DNA of 64,000 nucleotides from Gadus chalcogrammus. Lineage: Eukaryota; Chordata; Actinopteri; Gadiformes; Gadidae. The translations under genes and the position numbers were made by a program. The notes below the pieces were generated by a model. The model saw only the letters and a program-made list of their open reading frames with translations. It was not told the origin of the DNA and made no database searches. Of this stretch, positions 11,598 through 24,270 are shown piece after piece. Numbering within the stretch: the stretch's first letter is position 1; every line of letters starts with the position of its first letter. The stretch covers positions 22,023,176-22,087,175 of the forward strand of contig NC_079421.1 in the NCBI RefSeq assembly GCF_026213295.1, written 5' to 3'.

Positions 11598-14500
11598 AAT
11601 CCATAGTTAACATCCCAACAATGGCAGCTTGATGTCACCTTGGTTAATAGAATTTGATAGCAGATGCTTCAATTATTCATCCCCCTTTAAAGAGAGAAAC
11701 CCAACCGCACTGGCTGCTCCCTGCCTCCTCCTCCACCTCCTCCTCCACCACCTCCCCGTCAGTGAACCAGTCTGCGGTTCCACAGCGCTGGTGGTGTGGT
11801 GTTGACCCAATGCCATTGTTTCTCTCACAAGAAACCGTTGGTCCCTTTTAACTCTGCGACTCCTGTTCCCTCCGTCGTCTTCAAACAGAGTGGCACGTGA
11901 GGAAAACATCAAACAAAGTCTTGGACAAGAAATGTCTGCCTATATTGTTTCTGCGAAAATTACGGTTCATTGGCTTGGTAAACAGAGAGAGTGCATTAAG
12001 GCAGGATATTGTTTATGTTGTTTGAAAGCCTATGGTTTACTACTGTCTCATACAATTTGTGTGAATTCTATGCCCCGCATTGTAACACGTCAACAATTCG
12101 AGCGCTGTCTGGATTCTCTTGTTGTGGTTGTATATCACATTTTTTGTTTTTGCCTCTGCTGATATCTTTTCCTCCTTAATCTTAAATCCTTTTATATTTT
12201 TTCTCAAAAGAAATTCATTTGGGAATCAGAGCTGCGACTGCGGCGGACTTTAAATATAAGGCGCCTTTTTATATTCTTATCATTTGTCTCTTTACACGTT
12301 CTCTCAAAGAAGAAACATTTTCACATTCTGAAGTTTGGCCTCCCAGACGCAGCGACATCAAGCCTGGCTAAACGATCGTCTCATCAATAGCGCATCCATC
12401 TTCCCCTGCGCGCCGTGCTTTTAACATTACTCCCTTATTTGATGTTGTGGCAGGGAGGCAGCCTTTAGAAGGGCGGTCTTGAAGCACTGGTACAGAGGAG
12501 CGGCGCTGGTCCACAGAGGACAATGGCATTGGGGCACTTATTGGTGCGGAGGTAATGACATAATAACGTAAATGCTCCAATTCAATCAAAAAGAAAATCT
12601 GTATTGGTCCGATTTTGCTCGACGACCACGTCTCGGTGCAGAGAATGCTCTGCGCACTGCACCTTTTTTGATACCCTTTAATTGCTTTCGCGTTTTCGGG
12701 CGGTTGCCAGAACAGAACTGCTTCTTCGGGGGGTTTGGAGGATGTGAATCGAATGCTTGGAACAGACTGTAATATAAGTAAATCAATAAACATCCTATTT
12801 ATATATTTATATATCATATTAATATATGAGATTTACCTGAAACCAAATTAGAGTTATTTATCTTGGAAAGCAGATAAGATCATAATTACACATTATTGAG
12901 TTGGTTTGAGAAGTAAGCGTAGGATTCGAGAGTTTGAGTGCTAAAAATACGCAAAAAGAAACAGATGTCTTCCCGATAATTAGCACGCCTCATCAATGCC
13001 AGGCCCCTATATCTTTGCAGGGCTTTCTGTTCGCTGACCTGACCTTTTATTACCCTATTGACAAAGCCACTCATTGAAAAGTGATCCGCCACCCTACCAC
13101 TCGCCTGAGAACATTCACACCGCGTTCCTGCTCGCGTGGCACTCCGCCTCGTCACTTCCTGTCCACGCTCACGTCTCGCCGCCAAAACAAAAGTCATTAG
13201 GCAAATCTGCTTTGGAGCGGGATTATGTTAATTACGGCGGAATTACCACTTCATTAAAGAGGGGCCAGAGATAAATTATCCCTGATTAAATAGACACAAA
13301 ATGAGAGCGAAATGATCAGGAGGGAAAAGAACCGCGAGTACAACAACAACCCCCCCCCCTCCTGCAAACACTCAACAGGTGTGTGCTGTTCCCAGGCAGA
13401 GAGAGGGCCCTGTGTCCCCTGGTGAATGCAGCGCCCGAGAGGCAAGGCTACAAAACAAGATGGAGGGCGTGGGCTCTCGCTGCACGGGCGGAGGACCTCC
13501 CGTCCTCTCGAATGACGCAGACTGGAGTTTATCCCCTAGCCTCTGCAGTGCTATCCCCCCCACCACACCCCCACCCCCCGCCCGCCTCGCACAGTGTGAG
13601 TGTCATTAATCATGCCAAATACAAATTATAATGGCAGTCTGTGTTGGTCCAAAGAAGTGTACTTTGTTTTTCCCCCTCTAAACTTCCCCGCCTCGCAGAG
13701 ACTAGACGTTTAGCTGTGAAGATTGATTACTCTTTAAATATGAATTAAATGCAATGAGGGTTCAGTGTTTAGGTAGCCTACTTGCCGTGTTCAAGTTCGT
13801 TGCGACGGCGGTTTATTGACATTGGCGTTATGACGATACTCCAGTTTGGACCAAAAACAAACACAAAGATGCTCTTCTCATTTAAGGTGGTCACCTTTCA
13901 GATATGGCATCAATAGTCGGGAGTTCGTAAATGTCTTTGAGTTTGTAAAATGCTACAGTGTCTGAAATTGATTTCAAACACGAGTAAGGACATTCTGACA
14001 CCGTCACTTTAATGAATGAGTTGACATGTTTATCACGCGATCAGTGAGAGGATGGATGGTTCATCGTACCTTTCTTCCATCAGGGTGTTTAGGTGTCTGT
14101 GTCTCTCCCACTATGTTTTACACTGCTACTTACAAGTGAGATGGACCTTTTGATGAGCTTGATATGCGAAGACACAAAGCAAAAAAAGATACAACTTTAT
14201 TTTTACAAGGCCAATGTTTTCTATTTTAATTAAATACATTAATAACTTTGCCACCATGGCAACAACAGTGTGCACACCATTCTGTTACTTGGCAATCTTA
14301 AGTGTTTTACATCAGCGAAATGTAGCATTCCTCACTTGCAAGAAACACATTTATTTGGGCAGAATATTGTAAGTGCAAGCCTTATACCATGCTAGACCCA
14401 GTATCTTTTATATAATTCATGCATGCACTCAGTCAGACGCTTTGGAAACCGGGACTACATCTTTTATGCGGCCAATTTACACCAGGGATATGTGCATGTT

Positions 14501-15588
14501 TCCTGGAGTGCATTTTAAGTGAGGGTGACAGATTTTTGTATTTTTCTTTTTTTTAAAAACACAATGCCAAAAGAGATTGCTTGGCAAGACCATTCACATC
14601 GAAAGGCTTTTCAAGAGCCTTTTTCTTCTTAAGGACAGGTGTAGTTGCAGCTCAAGGTATTTGGATATGTTTTTACTCCCAGTGCAGACATTGGAGTATT
14701 TCTGTTGACAGATTATTTCCCACAAGGACGGGAACACGAAGTAGTGACTGAATCACGGCGTAAGAGGATCAGGTTGGACGGCACCTCGTGGCGATGGTTA
14801 GCAGGATCGTTACGAACAGCACTGAAGGCATTTCTCGAGAGTGGGTCGGGTTTTAACTTTGCGAAATGTGCAGTGCTACCTCCGTGATGATAACTCTCAA
14901 TAAAGATATCAGCTTTCTTTATTTTTTGGAATAACTCACTTAATATGCCAGCATGGAATGTGTCTTTACGATCATTGTTGGTTTTATTCCCTATTTGTTT
15001 GGCAGATTACATTTGGAAATTGCCTCAGTGTGAAATAATTGAGTCGGGGCAGAGGAGATGAAAATGTTTTTGATTTTTTATCGAGAAAGTTGTGGTCTGA
15101 CTTTCCTTGCAAACACGAATCCTAAGGACGCAGCGCTTAGAGGAGACCAAAACACAGTGAAAGCCCAGAGGAACGATGCCTTTGTGCAAAATGGCTTCTT
15201 GAAAAATATGCTCTTGCTTTGACCGCACGCTTGCGAGAGTGGGAGGTCCTGGGGTGATCTGATCAACACTGTGAGGGACCAACATAGATCCACCAAGCGA
15301 GATGCTGAATTGGATACAGACAGAAAAGAAAACCTGATATATAAAACCCTTCTCTTCAAGTGCTTTTGGCCTCCTTATCCACCTCACATGGGAGCTTTAC
15401 TCGCTGATGCAATAGGATTGGTACTTAATGAACCTACACCTTCCATTTCCCAAGCAAACTAGCGGTTTTATGGAACTCTGTGGCCACACTAAAGAAGGAT
15501 ACTTGAGGGAGTCTAGCGACTGCAGCCGTACACTTTGTCAGTTTAAGCAGAGCAGATTTAGCCTACAGTGGGTTTGATGTCTATGTGT
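11595..15588. other. intergenic unique sequence, 4 kb
   Basis: AT-rich non-repetitive DNA with no long simple repeats apart from small C runs (13351-13360). No exon recognisable as a known protein is found on either strand. It is a reasonable place to look for conserved non-coding elements. Confidence 0.5.
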
Positions 15589-15622
15589 ACATATATATAT
15601 TGTCAGTATATATATATATATA

Positions 15623-15674
<52 letters not shown>
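15589..15674. repeat. (AT)n microsatellite with internal hairpins
   Basis: An AT tract interrupted by TGTCAG and ACTGTG, giving TATATACTG/CAGTATATA self-complementary segments. Confidence 0.95.
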
Positions 15675-15675
<1 letters not shown>

Positions 15676-16776
15676 TTATTCACGTAAATATTAACTTGAA
15701 TAATAGGGCAGATGACTGTTTCTCAATTTTGGGTTTCCAGACAGATGTTTTAAATTCAAACTACTTCTTTGGGTTTATTTAGTTCAAGATTGTATTTTTC
15801 TTTTTCAACCACGATTGAACCAGATGGAAAGCACAGTTTCTTGTCATTGTAATTTCAATTCATTCAAAGTGATAAATGACATTCCTTCACACTCATTTCT
15901 TCAAATCAGGAACAGGAGTTTACAATAACTTTGTAATATTTACCTGGGATACTGCTTTCTCAGCAAGTAAGCAATTGTGTCAACACAGTAGGTTCTGGTT
16001 GGTAAATGCAGATTAAACAGTCGAGAAAATATACCAGCTGACCTTGTGGGTAAAAACAGTGGATAATTGACTAAGATATATCATTAACAATCCTAACACC
16101 AAGTTAAACAGCAATTACAACTTTGATTCGCTAAGTAAATCCCAATCGACCACAAAGCCCTGGATACACAACGGCTCCAGACTGACGAGATCACAGCTCG
16201 TCTAAAACCCAATCTATCGTCAACATCTTCCCCCTAAAGCAATATCTCTCATTCCACCGAAGAATTACCAACGAATGTGGCTGCTCCTCTGGCTGGTACA
16301 CAAATCGTAGGCTCACCCAGCAAGGCACCACAGACAGAAGGAAGAAGAAACAGAAACTTAAAGCAGAAACATGTCACAGGTAAGTTAATTAGCTATCAAA
16401 ACAAGTTGTTTGGACCGAGTGCCAGTGTGTGTCCTTGTTCTGCAGTAGAAGAATGTCTCATTTTAGCACCCTGCGCTTCTTCTTCAACGCAAAGATCCCT
16501 TTCTCTCCCTGACCCTTTTTTTGGCTTAGCTCCTGTTTATGCAACATCTATATCAAAAGTGTGACTTGTTTCTCCATTGGTACAAAATATGGGGCTTCAT
16601 ATTTCTGAATGGGGGAAGCAGGCACTCGATGGCTTTGTGACATTTCATTATAAACATATAATCCCTCCGTCCCCAGGTGTGGCCGTTGCGTGTCTATATC
16701 CGTCGTACATTTCTCGTCTTCTTCACCGCTCACATGCTGCCATGTCTGAAGTTTCTCAGCCTCACACATCGTAAAC
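15675..16776. other. intergenic unique sequence
   Basis: AT-rich sequence. No gene, RNA or transposon is recognised before the hAT MITE. Confidence 0.5.
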
Positions 16777-16784
16777 CTTGTCAG

Positions 16785-17093
16785 CAGCGGCGTAGCCAGG
16801 GCATTATTACTGTGGTGGCCAGCTCGGGCCAGTCTTATATTTGGGGTGGCACTTGATTGTCAACGGGGGGGGGGGACATTATGAATATTTATTCATAATT
16901 TCAAAATATAACACTTTAAATGAGGTTAATAAGTCAAAGTTAGATCAAACTGATAGTGCCTATATTTCAGCTTTTTTTAGACCGTTTCCGTTCAGCATTT
17001 TTTTATTTGATTTTCAGACTCGAGGGGGGGCCAGTGGGGGGGCCAACCTCTGACCAGGGGGCCGTGGCCCCACCTGGTCCCCATGTGGCTATG
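16785..17093. mobile_element. hAT-type non-autonomous element (MITE), 309 bp
   Basis: A perfect 8-bp direct repeat CTTGTCAG flanks it (16777-16784 and 17094-17101), the target-site duplication length of hAT transposons. The left end is CAGCGGCGTAGCCAGGG. The right end read inward is CATAGCCACATGG, which matches the GTAGCC core but has lost about six terminal bases. The interior is G-rich (poly-G at 16866-16874) and has no open frame for a transposase. It is a degraded, non-autonomous copy. Confidence 0.72.
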
Positions 17094-17101
17094 CTTGTCA
17101 G

Positions 17102-18050
17102 TAAACATATAAACACGCTTCTCACCTTTACATTGAGAGCTACCGGGTGGCGGAGACATATGACAGCCTGCTATACCACTTAAGAGCTCCTCTTTGCTTT
17201 CAATGAGTTCAGCATTTACCGTCTAGTCAGCGTAAGCCCTGCCTGAGAGACAATCGCTTTTCTCAAAAGAATGGATTTCTTTTCTGGGATCAAGCCTCCA
17301 TCTGTGTTAAAAAAAGAACCCTGATAAAGCTTTGAGTGTTAAGGCGTGTCAATTTTGACATTGACCTAAACCCCTGCTCTCGAAAGCTCTTTGGATCAGA
17401 GTTGATATTGTTTTTTAGATCAAGGCGAGTATCATAATGACATTTCAAGGATCTCATCTCAGATCTCGGTTTCAAAGATCCGAAAAACGAAACCAAATTC
17501 ATGAATTATTTTTGTGAAAATATTCAATAAGGGTTCAGTTGTTTAGTTCAAGCACATTGGCAATATAAGTGATACTAAACACCGCTCCAGTAGATGAAGG
17601 ATAGCTTGAACATTGCTTCAAAGGTTTGTGAAGATATTGCATATATTTCAGAAATCTGTTCCCTTGTCTGGGAATATACTTCAGTAACCATTAGAACTGA
17701 CATTTAAAGTGACATGCTCCTGTGATTTTAGCTTTCCACAGCACATTTTGCTCTCACTTTAGACTGCAATCCATCTCTCAGAATTACTACAGAAGTGGAA
17801 CAATTGATCTGATCTCTTAAAGTCCCCTGTATAGTCCCGGAAAGGCTTCGCTCCACAGGCTATCCACGGAATAGTGAAATGTATTGGAGCCGGGCAGAGA
17901 GGGGATTACAACGCCTGCTTTAAACTCCTCTGTTGAACTTACTTTGAAGGGTACCATCTCTTCTGACGGGCTTGAACGATGGTCTAACACACATACCATC
18001 TGCCAGCCAATGTCCGGCCGGACTCCTGCTCCGTTGCTGTCGCCTCTGTC
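17102..18050. other. intergenic unique sequence
   Basis: No repeats and no recognisable coding sequence. Confidence 0.5.
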
Positions 18051-18260
18051 CCCCGATTGGGTCACAGAGGTCGGGGAACTCACCTGGGCCAGGGTAAAAT
18101 AAATCATTGGCCGTCTGGGAGTTTAGGTCAACTAATCCCCTGTCCGATAATGCATGTCCGCAGAGACGGCCAGGGAGATTCATTGCTGGCTCCCGCTGAC
18201 AATAATGGAGGCTTTCAAAGGTCACAGTCTTTAATTTCTAGTCCTTGCTAGCAGCACTTT
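18051..18260. promoter_or_regulatory. candidate conserved regulatory element
   Basis: A repeat-free block that contains a SOX-type ACAATAATGG (18199-18208) directly followed by a TCF/LEF-like CTTTCAAAG overlapping a nuclear-receptor-like TCAAAGGTCA (18212-18224), plus AATCATTGG and TAATGCATG. Clustering of sites is what is seen. Enhancer function is inferred only. Confidence 0.3.
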
Positions 18261-20929
18261 TATCCTCTGGAGAGGAGGGAGGTCAACAGCCTCTGTTCCT
18301 CCGCCTTACAGCCAACATCTTGGGCTTGGGGGGGGCTGGGAGAGGGGGCCGGGGTCAGGCTGCGATTGCTGACAGAGATGGCAGACGGAGAGGTCCTGGG
18401 GCTCCGAGCAGACCAGCTCAGACAGAGGAGTCTCAGAGAACGGCTCCCGGGTCATCTTTATCAGGGCATCGCTAATGGTTATGATATCATCCGTCTAGCA
18501 TCACTTCCAATTAAAGCTACCCGAGGAATGCTGCTCTTCCCGTACCCCCGCGCCCCGGATCCCCCCGTGCCGGATCCCCCCGTGCCGCGGCGGGCTCTGA
18601 ATGCAGCCCATTGTTTGCGGGCACTCGTTTCGGTAGTGATCAAAGTTCCATTGTGGGGTCCACAAAGGGAAGTGGCCACTGGCCAGGACTATTAGATATG
18701 TGGTGGTGGCAGGGGCATGGAGGGAGTAATCAGTCTTCCTGCTGATAGCAGAGGCGAGCCCACTCTTCACTGAGACAAAGACTGACCTCTTCAAAACAAT
18801 ATGGAGCCATGGACCAAAAAAAATAGTTAGGCTCGGTTCAGAGGGATATTTATAGATTTCTATCCCGGTGTGAAATAAATAAATAAAAAACACACCCTGG
18901 ACACACATTTTGTAATTCCCTTCAAGTTGTTCTTGCCAGACCAAATAGTCTCAGAGCTAATGGCCCATTCTGAGAGCTTGTCACCTTCAAATGACTGTGA
19001 ATCCAGGACTCTTTTCAGTATTTTCATTGGTTCTTTCTCCCCACCGGTGGAGAGGGAGGTGTGCGGCGCCGTCCAATCAGCCCCTGAAGTCTCCATTTGG
19101 GTCAGGATGCGGTGTGGGGTCACACATGGCGCAGGGCTGAGGCCCGCTGCTAGCTTGACTCAATTTCTCTCCCGCTGTGGTGATAATCGTGTTGCTTAAA
19201 GGTGTGGATCATTGGACCGTTCCGTTCGCGCTCCCAGACTAACATCACGGCAATTTTCACAGCTTGACATTAGCACCGCTGAGGAATGTTTCATATAATT
19301 GAAGAAATTTAAAGGCTTGAATTGTAGTTTTCCTTTTTTAATTACTTTCGTTTTTCAGGGTTTTTCCAAAATGTGCACTGTTTCCAATCCATTCAAGAAG
19401 CTTTTAAAATAATAATAGCTAATGTGATGTATGTCAGTGTAATACATGGGAGACATTGTGAAAGCCACGATCAATCAAAGCTGTAAAGCATCTAGGCTTT
19501 TTATGGGGATGTGATGTGGTTTCGTGTAAAATCCCCCTAATATATTTGATACAGGACCACCAATTCTAAGATTAGATGCGTTTCAATAGTTTCTTCAAGA
19601 TGAAATAATAACATTTATTTGACAGTTTGTAGAACAAGATTTGGTGACGGATGATTTCACTCTACATCAGTTAACACCAACTAGCTTATCAAGTATGTGA
19701 GGTTTGAGCTCCAAATGTCCTGTCATAATTCAAAGGGCGCTAGACTAGCTCCAAAGTTCTAACAGTTCTTCCGGCCCCTTGAGAAAATCACCCAAAGTTT
19801 GAGGCACAACCCTAACTCTACTCTGTAGTGCTGTGGTAGAATCTGAACGAAGACGACAGGGGAATGTGCGCCAGATATCCAGGAGCCACACACTCGGTTT
19901 TACTCTTTTCAGGGAGGGTGACTAGCGATTCAGACGACACTGAGCACATTATATTTTGGGTACAAGCTCGGTTAGTTTCAGTGCTTTGGTTTTTCAAAAA
20001 AAACGACCCCGGCTGCAACCCAACCCTACCACAACAAACGCCGCTACCGTGGCACCTTTCTACCTTTCTTACACAAATCCCGTGCAGGGAAGCTGAAGGG
20101 CGTCAGGACAAGAGGCAGGATATAATTTAGCTGTGCATGCAAACGACCCGGTGGCCTAACGACTGGACCACCTTCAACCTCAGTCGCTTCCGCTGGTGGT
20201 CCGCTGTGGACCAGCCCTTAATCCTCCCGTGAATAGGTGGACCGTCTGAAAGGAACACAATCCCTCTATTGTCCTTCGCCGTCTCAACACAAACATGAGG
20301 CCTTGCACACACACATAAAAAAAAAGACCTTAAACACAGCTTTGTTCTGCTAAGCAACAGTGTGTGTTTATTGGGCCACCATAGGAATGGTTTCCTATCT
20401 TTATTGCCGGGTGGGGGCCTTCCGTCGGACACCACCCGTGTGACGAAGCAGGGCCAGCCTGATGCGATTTGTTTAGCTCGCTGCGGCAAACATTTTTATT
20501 AGTTGTCATATAATCCCCCCCTCCCCCCGCTCCTTGTGAACCTGCAACAGTGGAACGAGTGAATGGCCCTGGATGGTCACAATGAAAGCCCAACACCACC
20601 ACCACCGCCAGCACCACCACCTCCACCCCCCCTGGAGAGCAGCTGCGAGCCTCTTTTGATAGAATGGGGTCGCTACAGAGACCGAGATCAGAGGTTCTGA
20701 TTGAAAAGGGAAGGCTCATTCAAGAGACGCACTGCAAAGTATTCTGTGTTGGAGGAATGTTAGGGAGAGGGGGGAGAGGGGGGGGGGGGAGACGAGGGCT
20801 GGCCCTCCCCCTGTTCCTTTCAGTTCATTTCGGTGTCAGAAATAAATCATTTTAATTGTTCTCTGATACCCCCTCCCCCTACCCCCTCTTGCCGTTTTGT
20901 GAAATGATAATTGAAACATTAATAGGGTG
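18261..20929. other. intergenic sequence, mostly unique
   Basis: A short tandem 'ggatccccccgtgcc' duplication lies at about 18558-18587 and a GGTGGTGG-type CCACCACC tract at about 20592-20626. The rest is unique, and no coding region is recognised. Confidence 0.5.
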
Positions 20930-21080
20930 GTAATAGGATGCATGGCCCGCTAACCTTTGATATAAATCTTGCAATAATGGCGGAAATTCATCCTGACCAG
21001 CATGAATCACAAGTAATTACTATGCATAGACAAGCCCCATTTTGGGAATTACAAGTACGACTCTGGAATTGCCAATACGT
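20930..21080. promoter_or_regulatory. candidate conserved regulatory element
   Basis: A 150-bp repeat-free block with a homeodomain core TAATTA (21014-21019) next to ATGCAT (21022-21027), a POU-like half site. It is bounded on the right by a poly-G run. Conservation cannot be tested here. Confidence 0.3.
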
Positions 21081-21359
21081 TTTGACTCAAAGGGGGGGGG
21101 GGGGTTTGATGAAATATAGAATAGAATTAGGCTTCCACCCAAAAAAAAGATGTTGTACCATTATGTTACACAGTCAATTTGTAATTGCAAATCTGAAGCA
21201 ATTTTTTCTACAAAAGGATTTCTGAATATATATGTTTGACCTTTAAAAGTCCCGGGCAGCTCTGGGTTGATGGAGTTTGTTACAGAGACCCAGGGGTCCA
21301 GACTCTATTATAACAGCATGAGTCATTTCTATGAGTGGGGCAGGGCTGGCATTCCCCCC

Positions 21360-21590
21360 ACACCCCCCCCCCCCCCCCCCCCAGCCCCAGCCCGGGAGGA
21401 GAGAGAGGGGGGGGGGAGAGAGGGGAGAGAGCTGGAAGAAACAGGATCCTCCCCGTAGACTAATGGACGTGTTGTTGACGTGTGCGTTTTCAGAGCAGCA
21501 ACTTTCATGTTGGCTCCACCGGAAGGTACGGAGGGAACGGCAAATTAATTAGAGCGATGAAGCCGACCCCCCCCCCCCCCCCCCCGCGCT
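21360..21590. repeat. two poly-C tracts and a GA/GGGA-rich tract
   Basis: C-rich runs at about 21362-21382 and 21568-21585, with gagagagggg sequence between. They are low-complexity. Confidence 0.85.
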
Positions 21591-21849
21591 CTTATCGGGG
21601 CGGGCAGGTGAGACGACTGGAGGGTTTGGTGTTCACTGCGTTTCTATCAGCCCCCCAGAGGGTGGGCTGTGATAGGCTGAACTTCTCTTCTTGGCTTTCG
21701 CTTGCAATCAATCCATGCTAACTTACTCAAAGGAGGAGCTGTGAAATGCAACGGGCAAGGTTAAAGATGGGGAAGAAAGGGCCTAATCTTCACTGAGTAC
21801 ACTCCTGGAGGAAACAGGGAGCTGGCTGGAGACGGCAGAGGTGGTGGTG

Positions 21850-22260
21850 GAGTGGAGAGCATGCTCCACTGTTCGCTTGTAACAGATTTCATGGCTTTCA
21901 AAGATCTAACCCAGATCCATCAGCCCCGCCGATCAATCAATAGGACTCTAAAGTGGGAGATAGTGTCATTATATGTCCGCATAATGACGTTACGCTGTTG
22001 CCTACAAAACCATATTACCTACCAAGCCTTGTGTGTAAGCGAGCACATCAGCAATCAATGTGTGAAGTGTTGTATTATAGGGACCGGCTCGGAATGTTAA
22101 ATGCCTGAGAAACGACTCTGTGACCTAATAGCAAATGAAAAGAGCAGTGCCATTAGAGATAGACGGATCCGGGCTGGTATTCCCAAAGGCCTACTTGGGA
22201 ACCGTGGCAAACAGCAGCAGTGAGTGCATGTAATATTAATGCAAAAGGGGGTCTAGGCTC
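21850..22260. promoter_or_regulatory. candidate conserved regulatory element
   Basis: A 400-bp low-repeat block with ATTAATGCAAA (22235-22245, POU-like), several AATCAATC/ATCAATCAATAGG motifs and balanced composition. It is flanked by low-complexity DNA on the left. The function is hypothetical. Confidence 0.3.
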
Positions 22261-22858
22261 AAATAAAACAGTTTTCTCTTTTCTCATTTACCAAATTGCC
22301 TTCGTTAACAGCTTCTCTTGCAGTTTTGCGAGAAAACTTTTCCAACATCCCGGGTACATTATCGATCTTATCGGCAGGCAGATGATATGAATCAAGGCAT
22401 GTCTTCAGAATAGATAATTGTGATTGGTCAGGTTTCGGTGAAGCCTATTATTGTGGCTTCGTGCACACCTGATTTATCTGTCCCTCTAATGAATGTGCCA
22501 TTTAAGAGTCATTTCAGGAAAAACGTTCTGCCAAGTTATACATATAAATGTACTCAATCAAAACACAGAATCGAAGAGGTGGACATTTAATAGTTTTAAT
22601 TGTAAGCTGCTGTATACATTCAGTGATTAACCGATTTTCATGTTGCCAGAAGCAATGGGTGAGTCCAGCAAAAAACATTCAGCTACAAATTCGAGTTTGT
22701 TGTATGCATTTTGCACCCCCACCCTTCAGTCACATCTTTCCACATTGTACATTATTATTATTATTCACTGTAAAGGCATCAGAGAAAAACCACGCCGCTC
22801 AATGTGCACGATGGTCACGATCGGGTTCGCTCGGACGCAGGACTCAAACCCTGGGCAG

Positions 22859-22883
22859 TGTGTGTGTGTGTGTGTGTGTGTGT
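22859..22883. repeat. (TG)n microsatellite
   Basis: A 25-bp TG tract. Confidence 0.95.
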
Positions 22884-22999
22884 CGTCTGTGGGGAAGGTG
22901 AGCTCAGCGCTCACTAACACCTCGTATCCACGGACACTAGGTGGGGGGGGGCTCCACACCTTTACCTGGCTCCAGCCCTGACGGGGAGCTGGTTTGGGC

Positions 23000-23033
23000 G
23001 GTCCTCTGCAGTACAGTCGTACTGCAGAGGACC
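23000..23033. repeat. perfect inverted repeat, 15-bp stem, 4-nt loop
   Basis: GGTCCTCTGCAGTAC, a loop AGTC, then the exact complement GTACTGCAGAGGACC. It could extrude as a cruciform or fold as an RNA hairpin. Pairing stops immediately outside the stem (C opposite A), so it is not part of a longer palindrome. It lies 0.5 kb beyond the candidate distal polyA signals of pcdh19. Confidence 0.9.
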
Positions 23034-23508
23034 ACAGGGGTGATATGAGGCTAATTGGAAGATTGGGGAGTCCACTTTTGAGAGTTGAAAGTTATGACAA
23101 TTGGCCGCGCCCCCCTCCACCCCCCCCGGTGCAAATGACTGATTCGCATAATCTTATGGGGGGCGGCTTGTACAACGTTGAAAACTTAAAGAGCACTATT
23201 CAAATTGAAATTGTTTAAACCGAAAAAATAAAATACCTGGGTATCCACACAACTTTTCACAAGACAGTCAAGGTAGCTGTTTGCAACATCAGAGCACATG
23301 GGAAATACTTATTTTTTCTGTGACCCCCCCCCCCCCCCAACCTCGCAGGTTTGAACCCCCTGTGAGGCAGCCTTGATTCAGCAGAAAGAACGGTTAAGAC
23401 TGTCACCTGCTTGAAGAACCATGCTACACATCGTCCTCCTTCTTAGATACTAAGATTAAGCAACATCTGTTGTCCCTTTTTAAGGTTTTTCGTCTGCGTC
23501 TCTTTTGT

Positions 23509-23521
23509 TTTATTTTTTATT
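23509..23521 (-). promoter_or_regulatory. candidate distal polyadenylation signals (two AATAAA)
   Basis: Two near-adjacent AATAAA hexamers lie on the minus strand (23509-23514 and 23516-23521), about 1.72 kb beyond the stop. The sequence beyond them on the minus strand is A-rich rather than GU-rich, which weakens the case for a functional site. Confidence 0.25.
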
Positions 23522-23946
23522 TTGGTTTCTTTTGCTATCTCACTCTAAGCTCATTGAACTGACACATTAATGTTGGTGCTGTAATCGCTTCTTTTTTTGT
23601 CTTTTTAAACATTTTCTATCAGCCCACACAGAAACTTGATGGCACAATAACTGACCAATAAGAAACTCTTTACAACAAGGTAGACTGCAAGTCAACGGTT
23701 GCCAGGGGTCACACAGTAAACAAAACTAATCCAAGTTCAATTTGGAGAAATGAAAGGTCAATAAAAAAGAAAAATTAACAAAAGCAAATTAATTTCAAGT
23801 ATAACTTACTGATAAAGTAACTACACAGCATTAAATATTCTCATTATACATTTTTAAATTATTTATAAAATATATTTTGGCTTATATTTTTTTCATTTTT
23901 GTGTTTGTGTAACAAACGCTACGGTAGCTTCAGTTGAACACCAATG

Positions 23947-23972
23947 TTTATTTGTTTTTTGTTTTTTTTATT
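23947..23972 (-). promoter_or_regulatory. candidate polyadenylation signals (two AATAAA)
   Basis: Two exact AATAAA hexamers occur on the minus strand (23947-23952 and 23967-23972), about 1.27 kb beyond the pcdh19 stop. Moderately GU-rich minus-strand sequence lies at about 23900-23920, where a downstream element would be expected. They are candidates only. Confidence 0.3.
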
Positions 23973-24200
23973 TACTCTTGAAACAAAACATTAAAGGGAT
24001 TGTCACATAACAACAGGTTATTAAAAATGATAATAGCAAACCCTATACAGAGTTTCACATAGCAAGACATGAGTGACTATCCCTTCTATTCCTAGCCCCC
24101 TAGTCAAAAGTCAGAAAAGTACAAGAGCACAAACTTCTAACTTGTGCTCCACGGGCTACAATCAAGGTTGGGCACAGGAGATTTCAAAAACAATAAGTCT

Positions 24201-24270
24201 GTTGTAGTTGTTGTTGTTGTTGTTGTGAATTCTTCTTCTTCTTCTTCTGCTCTTCCTCTTCTTCCTCCTT
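24201..24270. repeat. (TTG)n and (TTC)n trinucleotide tracts
   Basis: Seven TTG units followed by GAA(TTC)n and CTCTTCCTC, within the probable pcdh19 3' UTR. Confidence 0.9.

Noticed and set aside
20126..20170. SINE-head-like 'ccggtggcctaacgactgga'
   Set aside because: There is no convincing A/B box pair and no recognised tail.
22830..22860. tRNA B-box-like 'gggtttgagtcctg' on the minus strand
   Set aside because: No A box or cloverleaf could be built around it.
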